Made by a program: the position numbers and the translations under genes. 64,000 bases of DNA from the NCBI RefSeq assembly GCF_024585165.1, contig NZ_CP029008.1, positions 558,001-622,000 of the forward strand, given 5' to 3'. This DNA is from Bradyrhizobium sp. WBOS07. GTDB taxonomy: Bacteria; Pseudomonadota; Alphaproteobacteria; Rhizobiales; Xanthobacteraceae. The notes under the pieces were generated by a model. That model had not been told where the DNA came from and ran no database searches. It saw only the letters and a program-made list of their open reading frames with translations. Below, one piece after another: positions 24,677 to 32,669 of this stretch. Position 1 is the stretch's first letter, and the number at the start of each line of letters is the position of its first letter.

Positions 24677-24813
24677 GTGTCCAGGACGCGCTGCAGCGCT
24701 CTTGCGCTGCTGCGCAGAGCCGGGACCAAGAAGGCCAAGAACGAGATCGCAGAGGCATGGGCCCCGGCTCTGCAGCGCACCGCTTATGCGTTGCGCTGCG
24801 TCCGGGGCACGAG
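24677..24813. repeat. Intergenic repeat, family C copy 2
   Basis: Shares gtgtcc at the left, tgggccccggctctgcagcg in the centre and tccggggcacgag at the right with the other family C copies. It lies between the convergent lysE-type and gst genes. Confidence 0.8.
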
Positions 24814-24825
24814 GCCGCTGGCTGA

Positions 24826-25452
24826 CTAATCCAGCTTCGCCTCCATGCCCCGCTTCACCGCCGGACGGGCCATCAGGGCCTCGTACCAGCGCTTGACGTT
24901 GGGGAAGTCGGCCAGATCAACCTTGTGGCGAGGGTGGCGCCAGGCCCAGCCCAGGATGGCAAAATCGGCAATCGAGAGCTCGCCGGCGACGAAGTCGCGC
25001 CCCTCGAGGCGGCGGTCCAGCACGCCGTAGAGCCGGCGGGTCTCGGCCATATAGCGCTTCAGGCCGTAGGCGCGGTCCTGCTCGTTCTCGAGCGCGATGA
25101 AATGGTGCACCTGGCCCGGCATCGGACCGAAGCCGCCCATCTGCCACATCAGCCATTCGTAGACGGGGATCCGCTCGCGAAGCGATTTCGGCAGGAATTT
25201 GCCGGTCTTTTCGCCGAGATAGAGCAGGATCGCGCCGGATTCGAAGATGCTGACCGGCTTGCCGTCGGGCCCCTCGGGGTCGACGATCGCGGGGATCTTG
25301 TTGTTCGGGGACAGCTTGAGGAATTCCGGCGCCATCTGCTCGCCCTTGGTGATGTTCACCGGGATCACCTTGTAGGGCAGCCCCATCTCCTCCAGCGCGA
25401 CCGAGATCTTGCGGCCGTTCGGCGTGTTCCAGGTGTGCAGCTCGATGGTCAT
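24826..25452 (-). CDS. Glutathione S-transferase family protein (YfcG/Ure2p-like)
   Basis: A 208-residue protein. The N-terminal thioredoxin-like domain begins [23 protein letters not shown], the pattern of YfcG/nu-class glutathione transferases; NTPNGRK corresponds to the Thr/Asn active-site region. The glutathione-binding segment [15 protein letters not shown] is at about residues 68-82. The C-terminal helical domain includes [13 protein letters not shown]. Likely roles are disulphide-bond reductase or peroxidase activity with glutathione. The start is supported by AAGGA about 8 bases upstream. pyrE is divergent, 183 bases away. Confidence 0.9.
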   Translation of the reverse strand: MTIELHTWNTPNGRKISVALEEMGLPYKVIPVNITKGEQMAPEFLKLSPNNKIPAIVDPEGPDGKPVSIFESGAILLYLGEKTGKFLPKSLRERIPVYEWLMWQMGGFGPMPGQVHHFIALENEQDRAYGLKRYMAETRRLYGVLDRRLEGRDFVAGELSIADFAILGWAWRHPRHKVDLADFPNVKRWYEALMARPAVKRGMEAKLD

Positions 25453-25635
25453 TCCGTGTCCTTACCCAAGAGGCGTCGCGCCCGATCCGGGCTCTCACTA
25501 CTCCAGAAGGTCGCAGCCCCACAACCGGCCCCCGGGGGATGGCCGATCCCTGTTGACGAGGGACGCCCCCTCTGGAATGTCGCTCCCGTCGCGGATAAAT
25601 TGCGCCTCCTCCAAAAAGCTGTTCGAGGGACCGCC

Positions 25636-26199
25636 GTGTCGAAATCTGCCTCCCGCGCCCGCCTGTTCGAAATCATCCGCCGGCGCTCATTCGGCCGCGG
25701 CGAGGTGACGCTCGCGTCGGGCCGCAAGAGCGATTTCTACTTCAACCTCAAGCCGACCATGCTCGACCCGGAGGGGGCGACCCTGCTCGCCGAACTGACC
25801 TACGAGGCGCTGAAGGACGATAATCTCGATTTCATCGGCGGCCTCGAGATGGGCGCGGTGCCGCTCGCCGGTGCGCTGGCGCAGATCTCCTGGATCAAGG
25901 GGCATCCGATCGCGGCGTTCTTCGTGCGCAAGAAGCCGAAGGAGCACGGCGCCAAGCTCGCGATCGAGGGCCTGCCGAAGGGCGAGACGCTTGCCGGCAA
26001 GCGCGTCGTGATCGTCGAGGACGTCACCACGACCGGCGGCTCGGCGATGAAGGCGGTGGAATCCGTGCGCGAGACCGGCGCCAATGTGGTGCTGGTGCTG
26101 ACCATGGTCGACCGCGAGGAAGGCGCCACCGACACTTTCGCGGCGGCCGGCCTGCCGTTCCGCTCGCTGTACAAGGCCTCGGAATTCTTGAAGGCCTAG
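25636..26199 (+). CDS. pyrE: Orotate phosphoribosyltransferase
   Basis: A 187-residue phosphoribosyltransferase. The PRPP-binding motif is [19 protein letters not shown] (about residues 114-132), and the N-terminal [22 protein letters not shown] is typical of orotate phosphoribosyltransferase. It makes orotidine monophosphate in pyrimidine synthesis. The start is taken as GTG at 25636 because upstream codons lie in sequence antisense to or beyond the gst gene, and this gives the usual length. pyrD lies elsewhere in the window (40397), not linked. Confidence 0.94.
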   Translation: MSKSASRARLFEIIRRRSFGRGEVTLASGRKSDFYFNLKPTMLDPEGATLLAELTYEALKDDNLDFIGGLEMGAVPLAGALAQISWIKGHPIAAFFVRKKPKEHGAKLAIEGLPKGETLAGKRVVIVEDVTTTGGSAMKAVESVRETGANVVLVLTMVDREEGATDTFAAAGLPFRSLYKASEFLKA

Positions 26200-26206
26200 A
26201 GTTCTC

Positions 26207-26360
26207 GTGTCCCGGGCGTGGCGCAGCGCGTAGCGGTGCGACGCCGAACCGGGACCCAGCTTGCTCACCATCGGCACGGACCCCGGCTCTGCAACGCACC
26301 GCTGACCGGACGATGCTTCGCATCGCCGGGGGAGCGCTGCGCTGCGCGCCCGGGCACGAG
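26207..26360. repeat. Intergenic repeat, family C copy 3
   Basis: Begins 7 bases after the pyrE stop. It shares gtgtcccgggcgtggcgcag, ggaccccggctctgc, ggacgatgcttcgcatcgcc and gctgcgcgcccgggcacgag with the other copies, above all copy 4. Confidence 0.85.
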
Positions 26361-26467
26361 GCCAACTCCCCTTCAACCGCTCATTTACCATCCGGGCTTA
26401 TGGTGAATCATGTGCTGAGACCCCCTGCGGTCCCGGCCGGTTCAGTAGCGTCGGGTGGAGTGAGCGT

Positions 26468-27289
26468 TTGCGTACAGTCCGGTCCCATGCGCGCCCGCGG
26501 CGTCGCGCGATGCTTGCAGCCGCCATCCTTGCAGCGCCGCTGCTTGCGGCTCCCGCACCGGTTTCTGCCGAAGGCCTGTTCGACTTCCTCTTCGGCGGCA
26601 TGCAGCAGCAGCGGCCGCAGCGCGAAGTGCCGCAGCAGGCGAGCCCCTACGTCGATCCCTTCACCGGGCAACAGAGCGGCGGAACGCCGCAATATGTGCC
26701 GCCGACCCGCGCGGCGGCCGCCGGCGGCTCCGGTCCGGCCTTCTGCGTGCGCAGCTGCGACGGCAAATATTTTCCGCTGATGCGCGGCCTCGTCTCACCG
26801 GCGCAGATGTGTCAGGCGTTCTGTCCTGCCAGCGCGACCAAGGTCTATTTCGGCTCCTCGATCGACGGAGCCCATTCGCAGGCCGGCGAGCGCTACGCCG
26901 ACAGCGAGAACGCGTTCGCCTACCGTAAGGCGCTGCGCGCCGACTGCACCTGCAACGGCCGCGAACCGGTCGGCCTTGCCCCGGTCGATCTGGCGCTGGA
27001 TTCCTCGCTGAAGGCGGGCGACGTGATCGCCACCACCGACGGCCTCGTCGCCTATACCGGCATCCGCGTCGGCAACGACCAGGCAGCGGACTTCACCCCG
27101 GTTGCGTCCTATCCCGGCCTCACCGCCCAGGTCCGCGCCCGCCTCGGCGAGATGAAAGTGGCGCCGGTGCGCGCGGAAACAGTGTCGGCGGACGCCCCGG
27201 CTGCGGAGATCGTGCGTGAGCCGCTGCCGGATGTGACGGTGCCGAAGACGACGGCGCAGAAGCCGGCGAAGCGGGCGGGGCTGGATTGA
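26468..27289 (+). CDS. DUF2865 domain secreted protein
   Basis: A 273-residue protein. A signal peptide with hydrophobic core MLAAAILAAPLLAAPAP has a likely cleavage site after VSA. A Gln/Pro-rich stretch follows, then a Cys-rich domain (FCVRSCDGKYFPL, MCQAFCPAS, ADCTCNG, about residues 92-163) that matches DUF2865 of Rhizobiales. Its function is unknown; location is probably periplasmic or surface. The start is uncertain: TTG 26468 has GGTGGAG 8 bases before it, and ATG 26510 is a good alternative. Six conserved Cys suggest disulphides. It is flanked by family C repeats. Confidence 0.8.
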   Translation: MRTVRSHARPRRRAMLAAAILAAPLLAAPAPVSAEGLFDFLFGGMQQQRPQREVPQQASPYVDPFTGQQSGGTPQYVPPTRAAAAGGSGPAFCVRSCDGKYFPLMRGLVSPAQMCQAFCPASATKVYFGSSIDGAHSQAGERYADSENAFAYRKALRADCTCNGREPVGLAPVDLALDSSLKAGDVIATTDGLVAYTGIRVGNDQAADFTPVASYPGLTAQVRARLGEMKVAPVRAETVSADAPAAEIVREPLPDVTVPKTTAQKPAKRAGLD

Positions 27290-27293
27290 TCCC

Positions 27294-27443
27294 GTGTCCC
27301 GGACGGCGGCGCCGCGCGAAGCGATGCGACGCTGAGCCGGGACCCAGAATGCCGCAAGCCATGGGCCCCGGTTCAGCAGCGCACCGCTGACCGGACGATG
27401 CTTCGCATCGCCGGGGGAGCGCTGCGCTGCGCCCGGGGCACGA
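27294..27443. repeat. Intergenic repeat, family C copy 4
   Basis: Begins 5 bases after the DUF2865 gene. It is closest to copy 3: cgcaccgctgaccggacgat followed by the cttcgcatcgccgggggagc block is shared between the two. Confidence 0.85.
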
Positions 27444-27448
27444 AACAG

Positions 27449-27880
27449 TCACCTCCCGATAATCACCCCGATCACGTTCGGCGCCGCCAGATATTTCTCC
27501 TCGATCGCCGCACGCGCGGCGGCGCGGTTGTCCGGCGTTAGGAGGCCGCGCTTCTCGGCCAGGATCATCCAGCAGAATCCCCACCAATCCGTCAGCATGC
27601 CCTGATCGCCGACGAGATCGTAGCCCTGCTCGGCCGCGAAGATGCGCGCCTGCGCTTCGTCAAGCGTGTCCAGAAACAGATGATCCTCGGCCGAGAACAG
27701 GTCGTCGCTGACGTCGTCGATGGTGTAGCCCCAGATCGACTGGCACACCGCGTTGAACTCGCGGTCGAACTGGTCGTCGTCGATGCGCTGGCGCCGCGCC
27801 GCCTGATGCAGCCGCGACAGCGAGCGCGCGAAATCGGCGATCCGGGTGAGGGCAAATTGATCGAAGGCGATGGTGGACAT
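27449..27880 (-). CDS. Hypothetical soluble protein
   Basis: A 143-residue acidic protein with predicted helices. Features are the N-terminal MSTIAFDQFALTRIADFARS, a central DDVSDDLFSAEDHLFLDTLDEA, and LTDWWGFCWMILAEKRGLL with clustered Trp. No signal peptide or membrane segment is seen and no domain is recognised. Good codon bias and clean boundaries (repeat on one side, intergenic region on the other) support a real gene. It might be a small regulatory or structural factor; nothing in the context points to a pathway. Confidence 0.65.
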   Translation of the reverse strand: MSTIAFDQFALTRIADFARSLSRLHQAARRQRIDDDQFDREFNAVCQSIWGYTIDDVSDDLFSAEDHLFLDTLDEAQARIFAAEQGYDLVGDQGMLTDWWGFCWMILAEKRGLLTPDNRAAARAAIEEKYLAAPNVIGVIIGR

Positions 27881-28024
27881 CTAGTCCTCGCAAAGTCTGA
27901 CAGACGCTAGATATTGTGCCGGCGGTGCGCCGAATCACAATGATATATCAAAGACTTGCTAAAGTGTTCTTAATTTGTTCTAAGGTCAGTAATGATCCCC
28001 TGCCCTGCCTGGGCGCGCCGGAAT

Positions 28025-28050
28025 CGAAAGGGGCCGCCTCGCAGCGGCCC
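28025..28050. terminator. GC-rich perfect hairpin, possible terminator of pdeM
   Basis: AAGGGGCCGC and GCGGCCCCTT form a perfect 10-base stem with a 6-base loop, 127 bases past the pdeM stop. A short TTT follows on the minus strand. The rest of 27881-28176 shows no gene. Confidence 0.45.
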
Positions 28051-28176
28051 CTTGCCGGTTACAATCTTGTTCGGGATCAGAAATGCCAGCCCCGGCAAGC
28101 GTGACGTTAGAGCCGGCAACAGGCTTGGGCGATTCCGGAAAACTACTGAATGTAATGCTGTCCAATTTCGGCCGGC

Positions 28177-28887
28177 TCAATAGCAGCGCGAGGCCGCAAT
28201 GGCATGGACTCGGCGGTCGCCGAGCAGATGGGCGACGAAGCCATTGGCCGGGAAGATCTTCGCAAATGCGGCGTCGCGGATGCTGAGGCCGCCGGCATAG
28301 GCGCCGAACGCCGGCATCACCGCGCGCATCCCGTCGGAGGCGAAGCAGCGGCGCTCCATGGAGCGGCCGCGCGCGGAGACGCGCGCCTTGGGATGAAGAT
28401 GGCCGGCGATCTCGCCGTGCGCGCCGGTCGGCTCGTGGCGGAAGGTGATCGGGCCGATCGCGACCTCCTCGGCGACGGTGCCGCCGAGATCAGGCGGCAG
28501 CATCGGATCGTGGTTGCCGGAGATCCAGATCCAGTCGCGGCCGGTCTGCAGCGCGGCGACGGCGTCCCGATCGTCCGGCGACAACCGTTCATGCGCCGTG
28601 CGGTCGTGAAAGCTGTCGCCGAGCGCGATGACAATGCGAGGGTCATGGCGGGAGATGACAGCAGCGAGACGGCTCAGCGTCGCCAGCGTATCGTAGGGCG
28701 GCAGCAGCACGCCGCGGGTGGCGAAGCTGGAGCCTTTTTCCAGATGCAGATCGGAGACGACCAGCAGGCGCTGCTCTTCCCAGAACAGCGCGCCGGAGAG
28801 ATCGGCAGCGAAGGTCACATCGCTGATCGCAACTGTGGACACGCGCATGTCGTCGATATCCCCCGAAACCTGCGCGCCTGCCGTCAC
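28177..28887 (-). CDS. pdeM: Ligase-associated DNA damage response endonuclease PdeM
   Basis: A 236-residue calcineurin-like metallophosphoesterase. Metal motifs appear in order: VVSDLHLEKGSS (Asp-x-His), ALGDSFHD, SGNHDP and GHLHPK. The protein starts 3 bases after the helicase stop codon, as is typical of the Lhr-PdeM pair linked to ATP-dependent DNA ligases. Characterised relatives are manganese-dependent phosphodiesterases acting in DNA repair. The start could be GTG 28887 or ATG 28848 (MRVSTVAISDVTFAAD). The matching ligase and exonuclease genes are at 44-47 kb. Confidence 0.9.
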   Translation of the reverse strand: MTAGAQVSGDIDDMRVSTVAISDVTFAADLSGALFWEEQRLLVVSDLHLEKGSSFATRGVLLPPYDTLATLSRLAAVISRHDPRIVIALGDSFHDRTAHERLSPDDRDAVAALQTGRDWIWISGNHDPMLPPDLGGTVAEEVAIGPITFRHEPTGAHGEIAGHLHPKARVSARGRSMERRCFASDGMRAVMPAFGAYAGGLSIRDAAFAKIFPANGFVAHLLGDRRVHAIAASRCY

Positions 28888-28890
28888 GTC

Positions 28891-31476
28891 TTACCCGCTT
28901 CTATCCATCGCCTCTTTGACGAGCTCATCGGCGGCTTCGGCCAAGAGCTCGTCTGCAGCTTCGCCATAAACTGACTCGCGGCCGATTTCCAGCATCACCG
29001 GCACCGCCAGCGGAGAGACGCGGTCGAGTTCCCGGAGCGTGATGCGCCCCTGGATGCGCATCAGCATGTCGCTGAGGCGGCGCAGATCGAGCAGGCCGGT
29101 GGCCGCATCGGCGCGCGCGGCGCGCAGCAGGACGTGATCGGCCTGGTGCTTGCGCAGCACGTCATAGACGAGATCGGTCGAGAACAGCACTTGGCGGCGG
29201 CTCTTCTCCTCGCCGGTGTGGCGGCGCGCGATCAGGCCGGAGATGATCGCGCAATTGCGGAAGGTGCGCTTCATCAAGGCTGATTCGGCGAGCCAGGCTT
29301 CGAGATCGTCGCCGAGCATATCGGGGTCGAACAGCGCGTCGAGGTCGATGCGGCCGTCGCGGATCATGAAGGACATGTCGCCGAGCGCCCAGACCGCGAT
29401 GGCGTATTCATTGGCGACGAAGCCGAGCGGCCGGGCGCGGGCGCGCTCCAGCCGCCGCGTCAGCAGCATACCGAGGGTCTGGTGCGCAAGCCGGCCTTCG
29501 AAGGGATAGCAGACCAGATAATGCTTGTTGGCGCGTGGGAAGCTCTCGACCAGCAGCTCGCGCACCCCAGGCACTTTGCTGGCGTCCTTCTGCAGCGACA
29601 GCCAGTCGCGCACCTGCTCCGGCAAGCCGCCCCACGCGCGGCTGTCGTCGAGCAGGCGGCGCACGCGTTCGGCAAGATAGGTCGAGAGCGGAAACTTGCC
29701 GCCCATATAAGATGGCACCTTCGGATCCTTGTCATGCGCGCGCGAGACGTAGACCTGGTCCTCGACCAGGGTCTCATAGCGCACCACCTCGCCCGAGAAC
29801 ACGAAGGTGTCGCCGGGGCTGAGGCCCTCGATGAAGGCCTCCTCGATCTCGCCGAGCAGCCGGCCGCCGCGGGCGATCACGCCGGTCGATCCGCTCCTGC
29901 CGCCGCGCGAGCGCACCAGCCGCACCTTCAGCATGTCGTCCTCGACGATGGTGCCGACGTTCATGCGGTAGCTCTGCCGCACCTTGGGATTGGCGACGCG
30001 CCAGCGCCCCTCCTTGTCCTGCTTGATGCGGGCGAAGCGCTCGTAGGTCTTCAGGGCGTAGCCGCCGGAGGCGACGAAATCGACGACGTCGTCGAAATCC
30101 TGCCGCGACAGCTCGGCGTAGGGCGCGGCGGTACGAACCTCGGCATAAAGCTCGTCGGAAAGGAACGGCTCGCCGCAGGCACAGCCGAGCACATGCTGGG
30201 CCAGCACGTCCAGCGCCCCGGTGCGCAAGGGCGGCGTGTCCTGCGCGTTCTCGGCAATGGCGTCGATCGCGACGCGGCACTCGAGCACCTCGAACCGATT
30301 GGCCGGCACCAGCACCGCGCGCGACGCCTCGTCGAGGCGGTGGTTGGCGCGGCCGATCCGCTGCATCAGGCGCGAGGAGCCTTTGGGCGCGCCGATATTG
30401 ACGACGAGATCAACGTCGCCCCAGTCGACGCCGAGGTCGAGCGAGGAGGTGCAGACGACGCCGCGCAGCTTTCCTGCCGACATCGCGTCCTCGACCTTGC
30501 GGCGCTGGGCAACGTCGAGCGAGCCGTGATGCAGCGCTATCGCAAGGCCGTCGTCGTTCATGCTCCAGAGATTCTGGAACAGCATCTCGGCCTGACTGCG
30601 GGTGTTGACGAAGACCAGCGTGGTCTTGTTCGCCTTGATCAGCTCGTAGATCTCGGGGAGCGCGTGGCGCGCGCTGTGGCCGGCCCAGGGCAGGCGCTCG
30701 CGCGTGTCGAGCATCTCGACCTCGGGCGGCGCGGCACCGCCGGCGACGACAATGTCGGCGGCTCGCTCCTCGCCGCCCGGCTGCGGCACCAGGAAGCGTG
30801 CGAGCTGCTCCGGCTCGGCCACGGTTGCCGACAGGCCGATCGCGCGCAGCTGCGGCGCCAGCCGCCACAGCCGCGCGAGGCCGAGCGCGAGCAGATCGCC
30901 GCGCTTGGACGTCACCAGCGCATGCAATTCGTCGAGCACGATGCGCTTCAGGGACGAGAACAGGAACGGCGCGTCGTCGGAGGACAGCAGCAGCGCAAGC
31001 TGCTCCGGCGTCGTCAGCAACACGTCCGGCGGATAGCGCCGCTGCCGCTGCCGCCGCGACACCGGCGTGTCGCCGGTGCGGGTCTCGACCTTGATCGGCA
31101 GCGCCATCTCGGCGATCGGCCGCTCCAGATTGCGTGCGATATCGACGGCGAGCGCTTTCAGCGGCGAGATGTAGAGCGTGTGCAGGCCGCCGGAACGTTG
31201 CACGCTGCGGCCGGTGGAGACGAGGCTTTTCTTCGGACTTGCCTCGCGATCGATGGGCTGAATCGACAGTTCCACCAGCGTCGGCAGGAATCCCGCCAGC
31301 GTCTTGCCGGCACCGGTCGGCGCGATCAGCAGGGCCGAGCGGTCCTCGCGCGCCTTCTCTAGCAGCGCCAATTGATGCGCACGCGGCGACCAGCCGCGGC
31401 CTGCGAACCATTGCTGGAAGCGGCTTGGCAGCAGCGCGGCGGGCTCGGCCGATGTCTGGAGGATACGGGGCGGCAC
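28891..31476 (-). CDS. Ligase-associated DEXH-box DNA helicase, Lhr family
   Basis: An 861-residue superfamily 2 helicase. The Q-like region is RGWSPRAHQ, motif I is IAPTGAGKTLAGFLP, motif II is VLDELHAL, motif III is SATVAEP, motif IV is TLVFVNTRSQAE, and motif VI is QRIGRANHR. The C-terminal half, about 450 residues, matches the Lhr-core winged-helix and beta-barrel region. These enzymes are ATP-driven 3'-5' DNA translocases cotranscribed with a ligase, an exonuclease and PdeM. GTG 31474-31476 is chosen because the frame further upstream passes through a family G repeat. It ends 3 bases before pdeM. Confidence 0.93.
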   Translation of the reverse strand: MPPRILQTSAEPAALLPSRFQQWFAGRGWSPRAHQLALLEKAREDRSALLIAPTGAGKTLAGFLPTLVELSIQPIDREASPKKSLVSTGRSVQRSGGLHTLYISPLKALAVDIARNLERPIAEMALPIKVETRTGDTPVSRRQRQRRYPPDVLLTTPEQLALLLSSDDAPFLFSSLKRIVLDELHALVTSKRGDLLALGLARLWRLAPQLRAIGLSATVAEPEQLARFLVPQPGGEERAADIVVAGGAAPPEVEMLDTRERLPWAGHSARHALPEIYELIKANKTTLVFVNTRSQAEMLFQNLWSMNDDGLAIALHHGSLDVAQRRKVEDAMSAGKLRGVVCTSSLDLGVDWGDVDLVVNIGAPKGSSRLMQRIGRANHRLDEASRAVLVPANRFEVLECRVAIDAIAENAQDTPPLRTGALDVLAQHVLGCACGEPFLSDELYAEVRTAAPYAELSRQDFDDVVDFVASGGYALKTYERFARIKQDKEGRWRVANPKVRQSYRMNVGTIVEDDMLKVRLVRSRGGRSGSTGVIARGGRLLGEIEEAFIEGLSPGDTFVFSGEVVRYETLVEDQVYVSRAHDKDPKVPSYMGGKFPLSTYLAERVRRLLDDSRAWGGLPEQVRDWLSLQKDASKVPGVRELLVESFPRANKHYLVCYPFEGRLAHQTLGMLLTRRLERARARPLGFVANEYAIAVWALGDMSFMIRDGRIDLDALFDPDMLGDDLEAWLAESALMKRTFRNCAIISGLIARRHTGEEKSRRQVLFSTDLVYDVLRKHQADHVLLRAARADAATGLLDLRRLSDMLMRIQGRITLRELDRVSPLAVPVMLEIGRESVYGEAADELLAEAADELVKEAMDRSG

Positions 31477-31584
31477 AACATGACAGGTAAGCCGTAGGGA
31501 TGGCTTCGTCGAGGGGTGGCGTCTCCCGCCTGCACGAGGACAGCTATCGCTTAGGCATTTTACGCGCTTCGAGCGCGCGCCTCG

Positions 31585-31715
31585 CCCTTCGAGACGACCG
31601 CTTCGCGGTCTCCTCAGGGTGAGGCTAAGCAGCAGTGCGCCCGTTGAGGCTGCTGCCACGCATTCCGCCCTCATCCTGAGGGCCCGCCAACGGCGGGCGT
31701 CTCGAAGGATGGCCG
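31585..31715. repeat. Palindromic intergenic repeat, family G copy 2
   Basis: Contains cccttcgagacgaccgcttc near the left, cctcatcctgagggcccg, and tctcgaaggatggccgca. It shares these blocks with copy 1 (15171-15275) but is longer and differently arranged. It lies between the SnoaL-like gene stop and the helicase start. Confidence 0.7.
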
Positions 31716-31728
31716 CAGCGGCGCCCTC

Positions 31729-32094
31729 TCACGCCCCGGCCGGCACCTCATCGAGAAATCCGGTGACGCTGCTGATGCGGCCGTCTTTCAGCACCGCAAA
31801 ATCAGTGCCCTTGATCGGGCTGTCCGCGCCGTCGGGACCGAGGCCCCAGGAAAAACGAATGTGGTCGCCAAAGCCGTTGGGCTCGCCGATCAGCTGGAAT
31901 TTGAAATCGGGAAAGCGCTGCTGCACGCCGGCGATCAAGGCCTCGATGCCGTCGCGGCCGTCGCCCTTCATCAAGGGATCGACGTAGCTCGCATCATTCG
32001 TCCAGTGTTCGCCGAGCAGCTCGCGGCGCCGGCCGGCCGTGCGCTCGTTCCAGAGCTCGATGTAGCGGCGGGCGATGGTGGTGGGATCGGTCAT
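31729..32094 (-). CDS. SnoaL-like/NTF2-fold protein
   Basis: A 121-residue single-domain protein of the NTF2-like superfamily. The N-terminal helix is TTIARRYIELWNER, followed by HWTNDASYVDPLMKGDGRDGIEALIAGVQQRFPDF and a C-terminal strand with DFAVLKDGRISSVTGFLDEVP. Such folds serve as small isomerases, hydratases or ligand binders; none can be specified. The start has GGAGAG just upstream. It sits next to a RidA gene and an FAD dehydrogenase on the same strand, so a small catabolic or detoxification group is possible but unproven. Confidence 0.8.
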   Translation of the reverse strand: MTDPTTIARRYIELWNERTAGRRRELLGEHWTNDASYVDPLMKGDGRDGIEALIAGVQQRFPDFKFQLIGEPNGFGDHIRFSWGLGPDGADSPIKGTDFAVLKDGRISSVTGFLDEVPAGA

Positions 32095-32204
32095 GATGCT
32101 CTCCTTCGATGAAGCCGTGTTCGGCTGACCGTCATCATCGAAGGTTTACGCGCGTTGATCGATTACCTCGAAGGTCATCAACGCGCGTGAAGTTTTCGCG
32201 AAAG

Positions 32205-32555
32205 TTACTTCGCGGCAGTCACCATGATCTCGACGGTGTATTGCGGCGCCGCCAGCTTGGCTTCGACCGTGGCGCGGGCCGGGGTGTTGCCGGGCGACAC
32301 CCAGGCGTCCCACACCGCATTCATCTCGCCGAAGGTCTTCATGTCGGTGATGTAGATCGTGGCCGACAGCAGCTTCGACTTGTCGGTGCCGGCCTTGGCG
32401 AGATGACCGTCGATGGTCGCCAGGATGTCCTGGGTCTGCTTCGTAACGCTTTCGCCGGCGGCCTTGTTGGCGACGACACCGGCGAGATAGACGGTGTTGC
32501 CGTGCACGACGACCTGGCTCATGCGTGGGCCGGTTTCGAAACGCTGGATGCTCAT
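32205..32555 (-). CDS. RidA/YjgF family protein
   Basis: A 116-residue protein with the Rid fold. N-terminal MSIQRFETGPRMSQVVVHGNTVYLAGVVA is followed by QTQDILATIDGHLAKAGTDKSKLLSATIYITDM. In the C-terminal TPARATVEAKLAAPQYTVEIMV, the Arg-containing segment is the RidA active-site region. RidA proteins hydrolyse reactive enamine/imine intermediates from pyridoxal-dependent enzymes. The start at 32553-32555 has GAGGAG 8 bases upstream. It lies between SnoaL-like and FAD dehydrogenase genes. Confidence 0.9.
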   Translation of the reverse strand: MSIQRFETGPRMSQVVVHGNTVYLAGVVANKAAGESVTKQTQDILATIDGHLAKAGTDKSKLLSATIYITDMKTFGEMNAVWDAWVSPGNTPARATVEAKLAAPQYTVEIMVTAAK

Positions 32556-32669
32556 TGGGGATCTCCTCACTGGAATGGCGGCCCTGTCTAGCCCAGCACC
32601 CCGCGCTCTGCCACCCCCGGCACGCATGCGTTGCCCGGCACGCATGCGCGGGGGCAACGCAGGGGCGGT

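Noticed and set aside
22756-24780. Long open frame antisense to polA and the LysE-type gene
   Set aside because: It crosses a family C repeat and two real genes, is rich in Arg and His, and has no recognisable domain.
29482-31362. Long open frame antisense to the Lhr-type helicase
   Set aside because: The helicase has all motifs on the minus strand; the plus frame is a codon-bias artefact.
31477-31674. N-terminal extension of the Lhr-type helicase
   Set aside because: The frame is open but runs through a family G repeat and lacks helicase features; GTG 31476 fits the family.
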